Positions 11,798-23,202 of a stretch of DNA of 64,000 nucleotides are shown here, piece after piece. Position 1 is the stretch's first letter. Every line of letters starts with the position of its first letter. A program made the translations under genes and the position numbers. Origin of the DNA: Lichtheimia corymbifera B2541 (Eukaryota; Mucoromycota; Mucoromycetes; Mucorales; Lichtheimiaceae); the NCBI GenBank assembly GCA_000697475.1, contig JNEU01000926.1:30763-94762 (forward strand), in the 5' to 3' direction. Below the pieces are notes generated by a model. It ran no database searches and was not told where the DNA came from. It saw only the letters and a list, made by a program, of their open reading frames with translations.

Positions 11798-12420
11798 CTA
11801 ATCAGCATATGAACAATGAAGCTTTAATGAATCTAATATGACAGAAGGAACAAGAGCATCTCGATACAATGATGTGGGTCTAATCCAATCTCCCCTGCCG
11901 GCCTTCAAATTTCTATCCTTCCTTTCCTTCCAGATGCCAACCAGTGGATCACAAAGAATCAGCAGGTGTCGTTGTGTCATTGTATTCTTGATTGCTGCTG
12001 TCATAGCATCTTCATCCATGATTGTAAAAGTAGCTGTTGCATGCATTGACTTGAATGTAGCAATATCATCCATGGTGGTAAATCCTCTCTTGTCAAACAT
12101 ATAAGCCCTCGTTTCCATGCCATCCAATTCATCCAATCCATCATCATCCTCAGCCGTATCCACATGTTCGTTACTGCTGACAACGAGCCAAGTAGCCAAA
12201 GCAACATTCCATGATTCCACATTACTGCACTTGATTGCATCCATCCATTCATCCATAACCGTTGCGAGTCCAATAAGAAAGAGCCTCTGTGATCGCTGCT
12301 GATATGCTTCCTTTTCAATCCGAGTATTGATCAGTGTAGCTCAACAAGGCGAAGAGTGCTTGTATTGCGGAATACTTGATAGCTGATATGGGACCATCCA
12401 TTAGAAGTCGTATGCATCAT
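11798..12420 (-). CDS. Hypothetical protein, possible frameshift near the start
   Basis: Unrecognised. A frame open from 12340 to the stop at 11798 encodes ~180 residues with an internal ATG at 12256. It contains a helical N-terminal part (EKEAYQQRSQRLFLIGLATV), an acidic linker (DTAEDDDGLDELD) and a C-terminal part with CDPLVGIWKERKDR and GDWIRPTSLYRDALV. The upstream start (ATG at 12420) lies in another frame and overlaps it, so either a one-base frameshift or a missed splice joins them; the candidate intron is only 36 nt and gives a stop. It lies just outside the foldback element. It could be a real lineage-specific gene or a degraded one. Confidence 0.35.
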
Positions 12421-12770
12421 TGAAAGTTGCCACACGTATATAAAGCTGCTTTTATACAATGACTATCAGCTGTTCACGTGAAGAGGCCGCAAGTAACTTG
12501 AGACAGTGGAGACCTTGCTAATGGCAGCTGCTGTTACGGGATGGTTGTGGCAGAGGAGCGTGTTGTAGTAGTAGAGTGACAAGATTGTGAACGCTGCTTG
12601 AGACAATAAAGTCATTACTAATAGTAACTGCTGGAATGAACGCTGTTGTTCTTGATCGTGGTAGAGGAGTGTGCAAGAGCGTGTGTTGTGTCAAGAAACG
12701 TGTGTGTTGTAGTGGGTGCACGCGCCATGGACTTGCCATTCAGTCAAAGATAATCGGATCAAGACAGTTG
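12421..12770. other. Spacer between hypothetical gene and foldback element
   Basis: About 350 bases with internal short repeats of the type gtgttgtagtag and no supported gene. Confidence 0.35.
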
Positions 12771-13876
12771 TAGGGTTGACATGATGGGTTGAGACAGAGC
12801 AATCGTTCGCAGGTGGTAGCTGTACTTGAATGGGGCAACAGTTGAGAATGGGAGGAGGAAGAGGGAAGAGGCTGGGATGTGGAAGAGGTGGAATTTTGTC
12901 AGGCAGTCAGACATATCACATATACACTGATACCATTGCATAATATTGGGATTGCTTGTCTCGACCCTCAAACTTTCATACAATATGCTCTAGGACATTC
13001 TGAACAACTTTGTATTAATAAAGAACCCACAATTCATTTGAAGATTTCGAATTGTAGAGCATAATGTGGGATTGACTATGACGGACGGAAATTGGGAAAG
13101 CGCCGGATTTATGAAAAAGTCAATTAGTATGTAGTTTCTTGAGATTCCCCATCTCGCACTTGAAACTTGGTCAGACGGTACTCTCGCACATGCCGATCAA
13201 CTCCATTCATTTAAAAACCGCATGGTTCATTATGAACATTTTGAATGCGGGGCAGCCCAAATATAGGAGAAAGTAGGGTAGACGCTCCTGCTCCCCGAGA
13301 TTGCCCACCTCGAACCTGTAACTTTCTCACAATATCCTTTGGACCACGCCGAGAAATTTCCTTCTCATAAAGACCCCAGAGTTCATTATGAAAACCTAGA
13401 ATGTAGGAGAGACGACGAAAGGGATAGTAACATAAATAGGGTGTACGGCCGTGCGCGCCGATATTGCCCATCGCGACCTCGAAACTTGGTCAGGCGGTGC
13501 TCTCGACCATGCTGATCAACATCGCTCTCATAAAGCCTCTACACATCACTATGGAGATTTGGAGATACAGGCACCTTTACGTTTTTAGTATGCTGTAAGT
13601 GTGATACTATATGACAAGCGGTCTTTGCTCATTCTGAAGAAGCTTGACTCTAATAGAGCGGAAGGTGCGCAGGGGCGTGATCGTGTAACACAGCTCATTT
13701 GCATGATACTTCACAATGAACAAGCACCACTCTCCATATAGCATAACGCTTAGAGCATATGTAAAAACATAAAGGTGCCTGTATCTCTAAATTTTACAAT
13801 GAAACGTGGAGTCTTCAATCGAACAAAGTTGCGCGGCGTGGTCAAGCGCACACTGTGTGCAAGTTTCACGATCGCC
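12771..13876 (+). repeat. Foldback element, left arm up to the LINE insertion
   Basis: Inverted match to 15811-16915. It contains repeated modules of the type cataatgaactctgggg followed ~60 bases on by a caagtttc-containing box, and a small palindrome at about 13560-13790 bounded by gagatacaggcacctttac and its inverse. Open frames here recur identically on the other arm in the opposite strand, so they are treated as repeat sequence, not genes. Confidence 0.85.
13861..13876 (+). repeat. Target-site duplication, left copy
   Basis: The 16 bases aagtttcacgatcgcc immediately before the LINE 5' end recur directly after its poly(A) tail at 15162-15177. The uninterrupted sequence survives on the opposite arm (about 15816-15831, inverted), which confirms this as the empty site. 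Confidence 0.85.
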
Positions 13877-14977
13877 ATGGCTCTTCCCGCTAAAAATCAA
13901 AAACAAGGGGACCACAAGCCACCCCCAGACAAAAGTCGATCGTATTCATCCCTTTTCAATGAACCGGATATCGTTATTCTGGACGCCCGAAACAACATCA
14001 TAACGAAGCGTATATGGCGACATGCTGAACACCCCAACTCATTATTTTATGATTTATCCACTGTCAACATCACCGATACACAATTCAGGACGGCTCTCAG
14101 TGAGTCTCCACTTAAAGACGTTATCCATGGAGCTGTCATCCATCGTACCCGTAAACAAGTCTTCGCCGAAGTAGCCTTCCACGACCACAAAGCACGTATA
14201 AGAAACATGCACCACCCTGTAACTCTCGCCGACGACACGAAAGTCTTCGGTGCTTTTCCCATTCCAGAAGACATGGATGTTATCAGGATTAATCTCTCAA
14301 ACATACCGCTATATAATCGACCCAATCTAAAGGAAGCTCTTAATGCAGCATTGAAACCTTTTGGACAACTCTTAGAACTTGGCATATATCTCGAACAGCA
14401 CCTTTTCACAGGGAAAGGCTATGTGTACCTGAATACCAATCACAACTCCGCCAGCTCCAAATCTCATTCACATGTACAACCAATACCGCCAACTCATACA
14501 ATCTCAATCTCTCTTAAAGATGGGACATATCCTACACGCATGCATGCAACATGGTCCAAAATGCCACTTCACTGCCGCTATTGCCATAACCCAGGCCACA
14601 CCCGTATCCAATGCCCATATAGACCACAGCCCAGATGTTACCATTGTCAAGAAACTGGACATCTCCGCAAAGACTGCAAATTCCGCCATGGAACTCAACC
14701 CACTCCCGACAAACCAGCCAGCCCCGAGCACACAACACAAGGAACGCCGATCAAAAGAAAACGTGTACCAACCTCACGATCACCATCGCCAACACCTGTT
14801 AATTTCAACCCGACCATTAACAAAGAGGCACCTATGCCCTGGATAAAAGACAAACCCCATGATCCTATTACGGACATTGCAAATGACACTGAACTCTCAA
14901 ATCGCAACCTCGCCCAAATGGATACAACCCCCGCACCAACATCACGTGGCCCCGCCACTGATGATATGGTGACCTAG
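13877..14977 (+). CDS. LINE ORF1 protein: RRM-like domain plus two CCHC zinc knuckles
   Basis: Predicted nucleic-acid-binding ORF1 protein of a non-LTR retrotransposon, 366 residues from the ATG at 13877. That start is preferred to an upstream in-frame ATG at 13775 because the upstream codons belong to the host repeat and are not shared as coding sequence by the second copy. The N-terminal half has an RRM-like stretch (INLSNIPLY through GKGYVYL). Two knuckles follow: CRYCHNPGHTRIQC and CYHCQETGHLRKDC, spaced as in Gag/ORF1 proteins. The C-terminal ~100 residues are Pro/Thr-rich and basic (KRKRVPTSRSPSP). The frame is intact. A retroviral-type Gag is less likely because there are no LTRs and the insertion has a poly(A) tail. 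Confidence 0.8.
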   Translation: MALPAKNQKQGDHKPPPDKSRSYSSLFNEPDIVILDARNNIITKRIWRHAEHPNSLFYDLSTVNITDTQFRTALSESPLKDVIHGAVIHRTRKQVFAEVAFHDHKARIRNMHHPVTLADDTKVFGAFPIPEDMDVIRINLSNIPLYNRPNLKEALNAALKPFGQLLELGIYLEQHLFTGKGYVYLNTNHNSASSKSHSHVQPIPPTHTISISLKDGTYPTRMHATWSKMPLHCRYCHNPGHTRIQCPYRPQPRCYHCQETGHLRKDCKFRHGTQPTPDKPASPEHTTQGTPIKRKRVPTSRSPSPTPVNFNPTINKEAPMPWIKDKPHDPITDIANDTELSNRNLAQMDTTPAPTSRGPATDDMVT

Positions 14978-15161
14978 TTTTGGCTATGTCTAGCTCTACA
15001 TGCTAGCTTCTTGTTTCGATCTTTAGTAGTGTGATTATATAGACCTTACTTTTGTTCCCTATTGATCGCTTTTTGTAACTACCGCGGCCAACCGTCACTC
15101 TGCGTATACGTGGTCGCACAAATAAAATAAGCCCCATAATGGGCCATAAAAAAAAAAAAAA
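13877..15161 (+). mobile_element. LINE-like retroelement with ORF1 only (half-LINE)
   Basis: A 1.29-kb insertion in the left arm of the foldback element, bounded by a 16-bp target duplication and ending in a run of A. The 5' end coincides with the ORF1 start codon. The 3' part (14978-15147) is a short untranslated tail with a small inverted repeat (gccccataatgggcc) just before the poly(A). No reverse transcriptase or endonuclease frame is present, so it must depend on another element for movement. A second copy begins at 63546 at the same internal position. Confidence 0.8.
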
Positions 15162-15177
15162 AAGTTTCACGATCGCC
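15162..15177 (+). repeat. Target-site duplication, right copy
   Basis: Directly follows the poly(A) run at 15148-15163 (the last two A may belong to either). It is identical to 13861-13876, after which the foldback arm resumes (gtggccattcccag). Confidence 0.85.
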
Positions 15178-15836
15178 GTGGCCATTCCCAGATTCACCCA
15201 ATGTCACCACCAGCCAAAGTGGATTGTGGGTCGACCTCTTGAATTTTTTTTCGACGAGGCTGGTGGTGACATTGGGTGAATGTGAGATTGGCCACGACGA
15301 TCGTGAAATTTGCACACAAGGTGCGCTTCACCCCGACGAGCAACTTTGTTCGATTGAAGACCCTACGTTTCATTGTAAAGTTTGTGGCTACAGACATCTT
15401 TATGTTTTTACTATGATGTACGCGTAAAGCTATATGGGGAGTGGCGTTTGCTCATTGGGAAGTATCATGCAAGTGAGATGTGTCGCACAAAGAAGTCCGT
15501 CTGCATCTTCGGCTCTATCGGGGTCTACCTAGTTGACAATGAACAAAGACCACTTATCATATAGCACCATGCTTACGTCATAGCAAAAACATAAAGATGT
15601 CTGTAGCCACAAACTTTACAATGAAACGTGGGGTCTTCAATCGAACAAAGTTGCGCGGCGGGGTCAAGCGCACCTTGTGTAGAAGTTTCACCATCGTCGT
15701 GGCCAATCTCACATTCACCCAATGTCACCACCAGCCTTGTCGAAAAAAATTCAATAGGTCGACCCACAATCCACTTTGGCTGGTGGTGACATTGGGTGAA
15801 TCTGGGAATGGCCACGGCGATCGTGAAACTTGCACA
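15162..15836. repeat. Central nested palindromes of the foldback element
   Basis: Bases 15178-15255 are inverted at about 15745-15815, and 15263-15420 are inverted (with ~10% mismatch) at about 15575-15740. This gives hairpin within hairpin. The boxes gtggctacagacatcttta and its inverse flank the centre (about 15390 and 15605), a diverged version of the small palindrome in each outer arm. Confidence 0.75.
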
Positions 15837-16915
15837 CAGTGTGCGCTTGACCACGCCGCGCAACTTTGTTCGATTGAAGACTCCACGTTTCATTGTAAAA
15901 TTTAGAGATACAGGCACCTTTATGTTTTTACATATGCTCTAAGCGTTATGCTATATGGAGAGTGGTGCTTGTTCATTGTGAAGTATCATGCAAATGAGCT
16001 GTGTTACACGATCACGCCCCTGCGCACCTTCCGCTCTATTAGAGTCAAGCTTCTTCAGAATGAGCAAAGACCGCTTGTCATATAGTATCACACTTACAGC
16101 ATACTAAAAACGTAAAGGTGCCTGTATCTCCAAATCTCCATAGTGATGTGTAGAGGCTTTATGAGAGCGATGTTGATCAGCATGGTCGAGAGCACCGCCT
16201 GACCAAGTTTCGAGGTCGCGATGGGCAATATCGGCGCGCACGGCCGTACACCCTATTTATGTTACTATCCCTTTCGTCGTCTCTCCTACATTCTAGGTTT
16301 TCATAATGAACTCTGGGGTCTTTATGAGAAGGAAATTTCTCGGCGTGGTCCAAAGGATATTGTGAGAAAGTTACAGGTTCGAGGTGGGCAATCTCGGGGA
16401 GCAGGAGCGTCTACCCTACTTTCTCCTATATTTGGGCTGCCCCGCATTCAAAATGTTCATAATGAACCATGCGGTTTTTAAATGAATGGAGTTGATCGGC
16501 ATGTGCGAGAGTACCGTCTGACCAAGTTTCAAGTGCGAGATGGGGAATCTCAAGAAACTACATACTAATTGACTTTTTCATAAATCCGGCGCTTTCCCAA
16601 TTTCCGTCCGTCATAGTCAATCCCACATTATGCTCTACAATTCGAAATCTTCAAATGAATTGTGGGTTCTTTATTAATACAAAGTTGTTCAGAATGTCCT
16701 AGAGCATATTGTGTGAAAGTTTGAGGGTCGAGACAAGCAATCCCAATATTATGCAATGGTATCAGTGTATATGTGATATGTCTGACTGCCTGACAAAATT
16801 CCACCTCTTCCACATCCCAGCCTCTTCCCTCTTCCTCCTCCCATTCTCAACTGTTGCCCCATTCAAGTACAGCCACCATCTGCGAACAATTGTCCTGCTT
16901 CAACCTATCCCTACA
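15811..16915 (-). repeat. Foldback element, right arm
   Basis: Reverse complement of 12771-13876 with few differences. It contains the small palindrome at about 15905-16135 and four diverged modules whose shared boxes start near 16207, 16371, 16528 and 16720 (spacing ~157-192 bases). Confidence 0.85.
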
Positions 16916-17208
16916 TAAAGTTTAATACATGAGTATCCTCGTCAAATGGGGTCACAGGCTATGAGTATCCTTGCACTTTCCAAAGCCATCGATATATTCT
17001 AGTTACAATTGGACTCCATGGTTACATAAGATGCTATTATTTAATAAGGACTATTTCGAAATCAAGTACAATGGGAATAATGTAAACTAGTGTATGCATC
17101 AGACCGAGTGGAAAGGCAACCTAAATTTGGGCGTGTCAACTGAATGCGGTAATCGATCTCTTTCCTCCTCTCCACACAGCCAAAACCAACTTTTTACCTT
17201 TTCCAATC

Positions 17209-18540
17209 ATGCCTCGTCATTCCAAAAACAACACGGCATCCAGCGTCTTCACTTATCATGAAACCAAATCGCTTGATTATGGCACGAAAAAGGTAGACCA
17301 CGAGAACCAATGGGCGTGTTGCAGTATCCATCCGTTTGCTGACAGCTTGCTATTCACAGCAACGTATCGGTCGCGATTCTTTCCGAGAGTACAATGCCTG
17401 CTTTCTTTGTTTACAAACTGCTCGTGATCCGGTAGCCTGTCCAGAGGGGCATCTTGCTTGTCGTGAATGCATGTACGAGTCGATCCTGCAACAAAAGCAA
17501 AATATCAAGCGAGAGCAACGACTCATGGAGCAAAAAGTGCGTGATCTGGAGAATCTCAAGGCTCGAGAGACCGAGGAAGCCAAGCAAGCATTGTTGGACG
17601 ATTTTGAAAAGACACAGACGAGTATGCTTGGTCGACGTGCACCACGGGCAGCAACAGCAACGGCATCTACGACTGAGAACAGCATAAATTCATCACCATC
17701 ATCAGCTCAGAAGAATGGTAGTGGTATGTACTTTTACAGAGGCCATGTGGGATTAGGTTTTCTTATGGTTTGTATATCTAGAGAGCGGATCCGGCAACAC
17801 AACACCATCTGCAGGCACCAAACGAAAGTTCGAATTGACCGAGGATGTTGTAAAGGAAGCGGCTGATAAGGAATTGGACAAGGCATCTAAGCGTCTTGCT
17901 GAAGAAAAGGCACGAGCATCTGCTCCCAAATTATCAAGCTTTTGGCTGGTAAGAAGAGAGAGAGAGGCAAGCATATATGGGCCATTGTGCTTAATAACCG
18001 ACCTGTGTATTGAATAGCCATCCTTGACCCCTGAAGCCGAGAAGCAATTGAAGGATGAAATCAAACCCATCTCAACACAAACCATGTGCTTAGCAACCAA
18101 AACGCCCCATCCTGTCAGGTAAATCAAATAGAGCTAAAGACACTTCATTTGCAAAAAGTGCTCACCAGCTTTTTCTTAGCTTGAAGACATTGATCGAAGT
18201 CAAGTTTCAGCAAGAAGAGGGCAATAAGAGTAAATGTCAGTGCCCAGCATGTCTCAAGACATTGAACAACTCCGTAAAGTTCTCAGGTATGGATGGGAAT
18301 ATAGGGTATAAGCTCAACACATTCACTGATATGCTGCTCTTTTTTCCAGTAATGCGTAACTGTGGACATGTTATATGCAACACGTGTGTCGATATGTTTG
18401 TCAAGAAATCCAAGAGGTGCTATGTATGCGAGAAGAAGACCAAATCCAAAGACATTGTTGATATGAGTGCAGAAGGAACTGGGTTCGCTAGTGGAAGTAG
18501 TATGGCTATGGCTACAAAGTGGGATGTCGCATTTCAATAA
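17209..18540 (+). CDS. NOSIP homologue, U-box-like nuclear E3 ligase
   Basis: Nitric-oxide-synthase-interacting protein family, a zinc-finger/U-box ubiquitin ligase associated with nuclear RNA-processing complexes. Six exons: the first encodes MPRHSKNNTASSVFTYHE, the family's conserved N-terminus. The second encodes RIGRDSFREYNACFLCLQ and VACPEGHLACRECMYE (first half of the split U-box) and a coiled-coil. The third encodes a Lys/Ala-rich segment, the fourth PSLTPEAEKQLKDEIKP, the fifth CQCPACLKTLNN, and the sixth CGHVICNTCVDMFVKKSKRC (second half of the U-box). All introns have GT-AG ends. Motif order and spacing match NOSIP over its length. The upstream region (16917-17208) separates it from the foldback element. 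Confidence 0.9.
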
Positions 18541-19012
18541 ACGGCTTAGATGCCATAATGTTACCCATAATATACAAACCTATTGGGTCTAGGAAGGATT
18601 GACAGGAATGGCGTCAATAGGCTGTATCTGACGACCAGTAATTGGGATCGGCTTCTCTTTTCCGTACACAAATGATGTAACATCAAGCTAATGCAGTACG
18701 ATGCAAATTGTTGTTTATCTCCTTAATTGCCTTTTCTATCGATTTCGATATATCCGAACCTCCTTCGTTTGATGTCAAAGGGCAGAAGACCGCGTCTCAT
18801 CTCTCCTTGCTTTATTCTCCCACTCATATCAGCATCATCTCATGCAAAAGATCTATTGTTCCGCAGATGATATAATTAAAAGGTCGTTACTCTCCTTTTT
18901 GGGAGATCTTCGTTCCTTTTTTTCTTTTCGTTTCGTTCCATCACACACGCACTTGTATTATCCTTACTCTTACATTAAAGGCGTCCATGTGCGCATAGAC
19001 CATTCTTGAAAC
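18541..19012. other. Promoter region of the MADS-box gene
   Basis: About 470 bases between the NOSIP stop and the MADS-box start. An AT-rich motif (gatataattaaaagg, near 18868) could be a core promoter element. Pyrimidine-rich sequence follows up to the start codon. No gene is seen. Confidence 0.4.
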
Positions 19013-19643
19013 ATGCAACAAATGCCACCTTCTACTACCATCACTGATACAAAACAAGAAGCTGCTACCAATTGCTTATATTCATCACAAGCACCACCAC
19101 AACAACAACAACCATCGTCTTTGGCATCCATCCCAGGAGGGGTTAATACTCCCACCCCGCAAGGCTTTCGTTCACCACCGCAACCAGATGATGAGTCTGA
19201 GGAAGATGATGCTGCAAGTAAACCAGACATCCCCAATCATAAACGTAACGGACGACGTAAAATCAAGATTGAATACATTGAAGATCGGTCAAGACGTCAC
19301 ATTACATTTTCAAAGAGGAAAGCAGGGATTATGAAAAAGGTAAATGAACGACCACTCAATGTTACATTGGAATCATCCGATGCTTAATGCCATCCGCTGT
19401 ATGTACATATAGGCGTATGAGCTGAGTACCTTGACAGGCACTCAAGTATTATTGCTAGTTGTATCAGAAACAGGCCTAGTGTATACATTTACAACGCCAA
19501 AGCTGCAGCCGTTGGTCACCAAACCAGAAGGCAAGGGTTTAATTCAAGCGTGTCTCAATGCGCCCGACGAGCCAGTAGGCCCTTCTTCTTCCATGGGGAA
19601 CAAATCCATCAACGACGGAGTGGGAGACAGCAGCAACATATAA
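19013..19643 (+). CDS. SRF-type MADS-box transcription factor (Mcm1-like)
   Basis: DNA-binding transcription factor of the SRF/Mcm1 class, which binds CArG-like boxes as a dimer. Two exons, 19013-19339 and 19413-19643, give 185 residues. The first ~80 residues are Gln/Pro-rich and acidic. The MADS domain starts at GRRKIKIEYIEDRSRRHITF, continues with SKRKAGIMKK to the end of exon 1, and resumes with AYELSTLTGTQVLLLVVSE and VYTFTTPKLQPLV, matching the SRF type and not MEF2. The intron position in the loop before AYELS is well supported by frame. The C-terminus is short (~45 residues), so little activation domain is present. Confidence 0.92.
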
Positions 19644-20081
19644 AGAAATGATGGTGCGACGGATATACATTTATTTCCATAGCAAGCTAGCATGGGCAAA
19701 TTGGGATGATGACATATGGGTGGCAATAACTTTAGATCATCAGATATGTGGAAGCAAACAAACACCCATTCACATAAAAGAAACCTTATTTCCATCTTAT
19801 GAGACCACCTCCACATTTATGGATTACTGCCGAGGGCACAAGGATACTTTATCATTACAGCAGAGTATAGTAGATTACAAACAACAAAGGAATAATTTTC
19901 AGTACTAGAGAAGGGGAGAGAGATATGTGGATGCGTATAATGCGATTGCAAACAGAAAAAGATTAAAGGTTTCAATAGTAAGAGTAAAACAAAGAAATGC
20001 AAATCGAAAGAGAAAGGAGAAGAGCGTATTTGGATATGCGTGTACGGTTGATGAAAAGGGGAGAGATGTCGATGGTGATAT
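19644..20081. other. 3' intergenic region between convergent genes
   Basis: The MADS-box gene and the fatty acid hydroxylase gene converge here. AT-rich 3' flanks, no coding signal on either strand. Confidence 0.4.
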
Positions 20082-21217
20082 TTACTCATCCTTGTATTGG
20101 AGCACCGTGCCAAAGACATAGTCCCACATCTTGGAAGTGATACCATAACCCGTGTCGAAATCCTTGTAGTGATGAGCCATGTGATACTTTTTCATCTCCT
20201 TAAAGTGGATCTTGAACACCTTGGCGTGATGCAAGTAGTAGTGGACACAATCATACAAGACGTAGCCAAGGAAACCACCGGCGATAATACCATAAGCCAT
20301 CACAGGTGGGAACAATGCATGTCCAAGACGAGTCAATGGATAAGAAATAAATACATTCAAAGCAGGTGGCATGACCAATCGAAGACTATAAGCATACATA
20401 TAGATTAGGCTATCATTCATATATACACCCTTGTCACCCACACACACACTACTTACCGATCCATGGGGAGATAATGATGGAAACCATGCAAAGTAAAGTG
20501 GAGAGTGAAAGCCATTTGATGATCAGGGAGCCATTCATCAACGTGGAAAAGGAAGCGATGCAAGCCATATTCAAGCAACGACCAAATGAGGATACCCAGA
20601 GCAAATGATAGCGTGCTTACAACCGGCATATTGTCCTCCAACGATTTCATCAAATGATAACCCACGACAGGCAGCCAGATAACAGGCACTACCCACCATG
20701 CTGTTTTGCTCAAGGGCTCCAATAACCAATGACCAAAGAATTGAGCCGGCTTGGGAAGATAACGAGGTTTATGCACTTGTTCCAGATAGAATTCCTTGGT
20801 AAAGTTGCCGCGCAACATTTGTGGGATGAGTGGCTTTCGCAAATCCAAAAACTGATTCTTCTTTGCATCGAGTGCCAAGTCAGTCTCCTTGGGGTGGAAG
20901 TCTTCACGAGTGTAATCCTCCTCCTCTTCATCATCCTCGCCTTGAAGGTTGCTGCTGTTGTCACCGTTACGGGATAAGGTGCCGAGACAATACTCCTCCA
21001 AAATTTCATAAGCTGCATCGGAATGGGCATGTTCCAAGACATCTCGCATAATCGCCGAGACATCTTTGCCAGCATAGTCCAGAATAAGATCGTCACCACC
21101 GGGATGGTCCTGAATGAATTCGGTCACGTCGTACACCTTGCCGTCAAAGATGACCCAGCAAGACTTTGCATTGTTGTGGCGTGCCACCTCAGATTGGGTA
21201 TACAGTTTGACAGCCAT
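20082..21217 (-). CDS. scs7: Fatty acid 2-hydroxylase with cytochrome b5 domain (Scs7-like)
   Basis: ER enzyme that adds the 2-hydroxyl group to the very-long-chain acyl part of ceramides, using a fused cytochrome b5. Two exons (21217-20457 and 20385-20082) give 354 residues. The b5 domain is at residues ~1-85 with the haem motif HPGGDDLI. A membrane-bound hydroxylase domain follows, with four hydrophobic segments and di-iron histidine clusters: HRFLFH, HFTLHGFHH, HYYLHH and KKYHMAHH. The intron falls just after the second cluster. Length and order match fungal Scs7/FA2H. The start is the ATG opening MAVKLYTQSEVARHN, which is the family N-terminus. Confidence 0.93.
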
Positions 21218-23202
21218 CAGTGAGATATCCTACGTAGGCCAAGACGGAAAAGTAAAATAGAGAGAGAGAGAGAAAGAGTGGGTTTTAAAAAGGAAAAAAA
21301 AAGAGAGAGAGATGAAATGAAAAATGAAGGGGAGCCAGAACTTTTTTTTTTTGTCGGATGATGCTTCACTCCGAAGGTGTTCTCTGTAAAGCTTTCCTTG
21401 CCCCGTCAGCGGAAACATTCCATTTTCTGAACACGCCACTCTTATGCCGGATTCCTACATAGTTTGACTCATCTACACATATCCTACCTACAATTGCCCC
21501 CGTATAAAAAGCACTTGTTCATTCTCAGAGATAATAATTACATGTAATGCCTACCTATTAGATCTTGAGTATTGTTTTGTATATAGCTTACATCGTATCC
21601 TATAAACCTACTTACTGCTTCCAAATATCGCCGCATACATTGATGATGGATAATAACCAGCATCCAAATTGACTGATGGCAACCACCTTTGGAATGCTGG
21701 TGCCTATACACAGAATTCGGAGTTAACTAGTCATCTGCAAATTACTCGTTGTGTCGCATCCGGCAAGCGAATACCGAGTGATCATATCAGGGGTGTTTTC
21801 TTCATTTCCTATCCGCTTGCAAGCTATCACCTCATTGACCAAGCTGGTGATGCTGGTTATAGTACAACAATCAAGGTGTAAGCTCCACGCTCTTTATATA
21901 TTTAGTATCGAGGTTGAGTTATCATTGACTACGTATTCAGCCTGTGTCCATGTCTTGCTAACTAAAGGGCAAAGGTATGTATGGTCATGTTGCACCGAAG
22001 TTGGAAAAGTCGGCATATCGCCTTCATGCGTGAGATCGGGTATCCTTTAATTGCTGATATCCATCCAGTTGTATCATCATTACTGCTTACATGACCCAAG
22101 TGCTCAAACGTACACTCAACCATCCTGGAATATAGATGATAGCTAGTATCCTTTTGTAATGTGTATATGTGTACGAGCATAAAAACGGAGGTCTTAGGTA
22201 GCTGTGATAGCAGATTGGTGCCAATTACTTGATGATGGATATTGATGACAGCTGGTCTAATAATGTCGGTTGCATATTTATGCATGAACAATCAAACCAC
22301 GACATCTTTACTGATAGAGAACCAGCTTTGATCCTACTTTTCTGTAGACATACCCCCCCACCTTATCAGCTCATGCACTATCCCCCAGCGAGCAATTTCA
22401 TCACTCTTTTTTGTAGTGAGCACATAATTCACACGGGCTGCCATAATGACGAACAACAAAAATGTTGTAGTCTACCATCTCTTTCCTCCTCCGTCATATT
22501 TCTTTGATTACTAGTGTTTCATTGTCTTGATTGTCATTGTGATATTTGACCCTTTTGTAATAAACCCTGACTGAGTATGTATCTTGCTTGATGAACGACC
22601 CATATGTGTATGAACGATCAACTTTGCACGTTTAAATGTCCAATCCCTTTTTAGGCTTCGACGTCAATCATGCATACATTTTTGACATGGGTATTATATA
22701 GAGCTTTATCCACCACATGATATGCTGCACATCCCATTGAGTAAAATCGTCATATACGCTGACATTGCCGTGGAATAAAAAACAGCTTTCATCATTTTTT
22801 GGTTTTCAGTCGCCTTCTTCTTTCCGGTTGATGCATTAGATAAGTGATCAAAGTTGCACTTTTCTACTAATCTATTACGCTAAGTAGCTATGTATCATTA
22901 TCCTCTGAACGCTGATGGTAAATAAGACCCAAACTCTGTGAAGAATGGCTATTGATGCTATTCCATTATCCTTGGCCAATGCATCAGAGTGAGATCCACC
23001 TCAAGTGCAATCTTTTTTATTTCCGTTGTTTTATCAACCGTTGCAATCTCACTACTACTACGACTACTACCACCAAGACAGTAATAGAATGCCTGTGGGG
23101 TGTCACGTGTTATTCAAAGAAGCTGATGTTGCATTGAGAGCCCGCTCCTCGGTTACCATCGCCGGTAGGACTTGACAGAGCCAGCTTTTGCTAATCAACA
23201 AC
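21218..23202. other. Divergent intergenic region
   Basis: About 2 kb between the leftward hydroxylase and the rightward hemE gene. The first ~100 bases upstream of the hydroxylase are purine-rich (GAGA and A tracts, about 21254-21350). The rest is AT-rich without recognisable exons. Nothing else is supported. Confidence 0.4.

Larger units (their letters stand above)
12771..16915. mobile_element. Foldback (palindromic) element interrupted by a LINE
   Basis: The left side (12771 to about 15480, excluding 13877-15161) is the reverse complement of the right side (about 15520 to 16915). Long stretches are perfect, for example 13001-13075 against 16607-16680 and 13541-13600 against 16085-16160. 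Only occasional mismatches occur until the outermost ~40 bases, where identity falls away next to a shared tgtaggg/cccta end. Without the insertion the element is ~2.9 kb with arms of ~1.4 kb and a centre near 15500. The arms are built of diverged ~160-bp modules and ~230-bp small palindromes. No transposase is encoded and no clear target duplication was seen at the outer ends. Best described as a non-autonomous foldback element. Confidence 0.85.

Noticed and set aside
15149..15163. LTR retrotransposon Gag as explanation for the zinc-knuckle protein
   Set aside because: The insertion ends in poly(A) with a 16-bp target duplication and has no long terminal repeats, which points to a non-LTR element.
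13211..16481. Identical 86-codon open frames at 13211-13471 (minus) and 16221-16481 (plus)
   Set aside because: They lie at mirror positions in the two arms of the foldback element and cover its repeat modules. No start context, domain or splice logic supports a gene.
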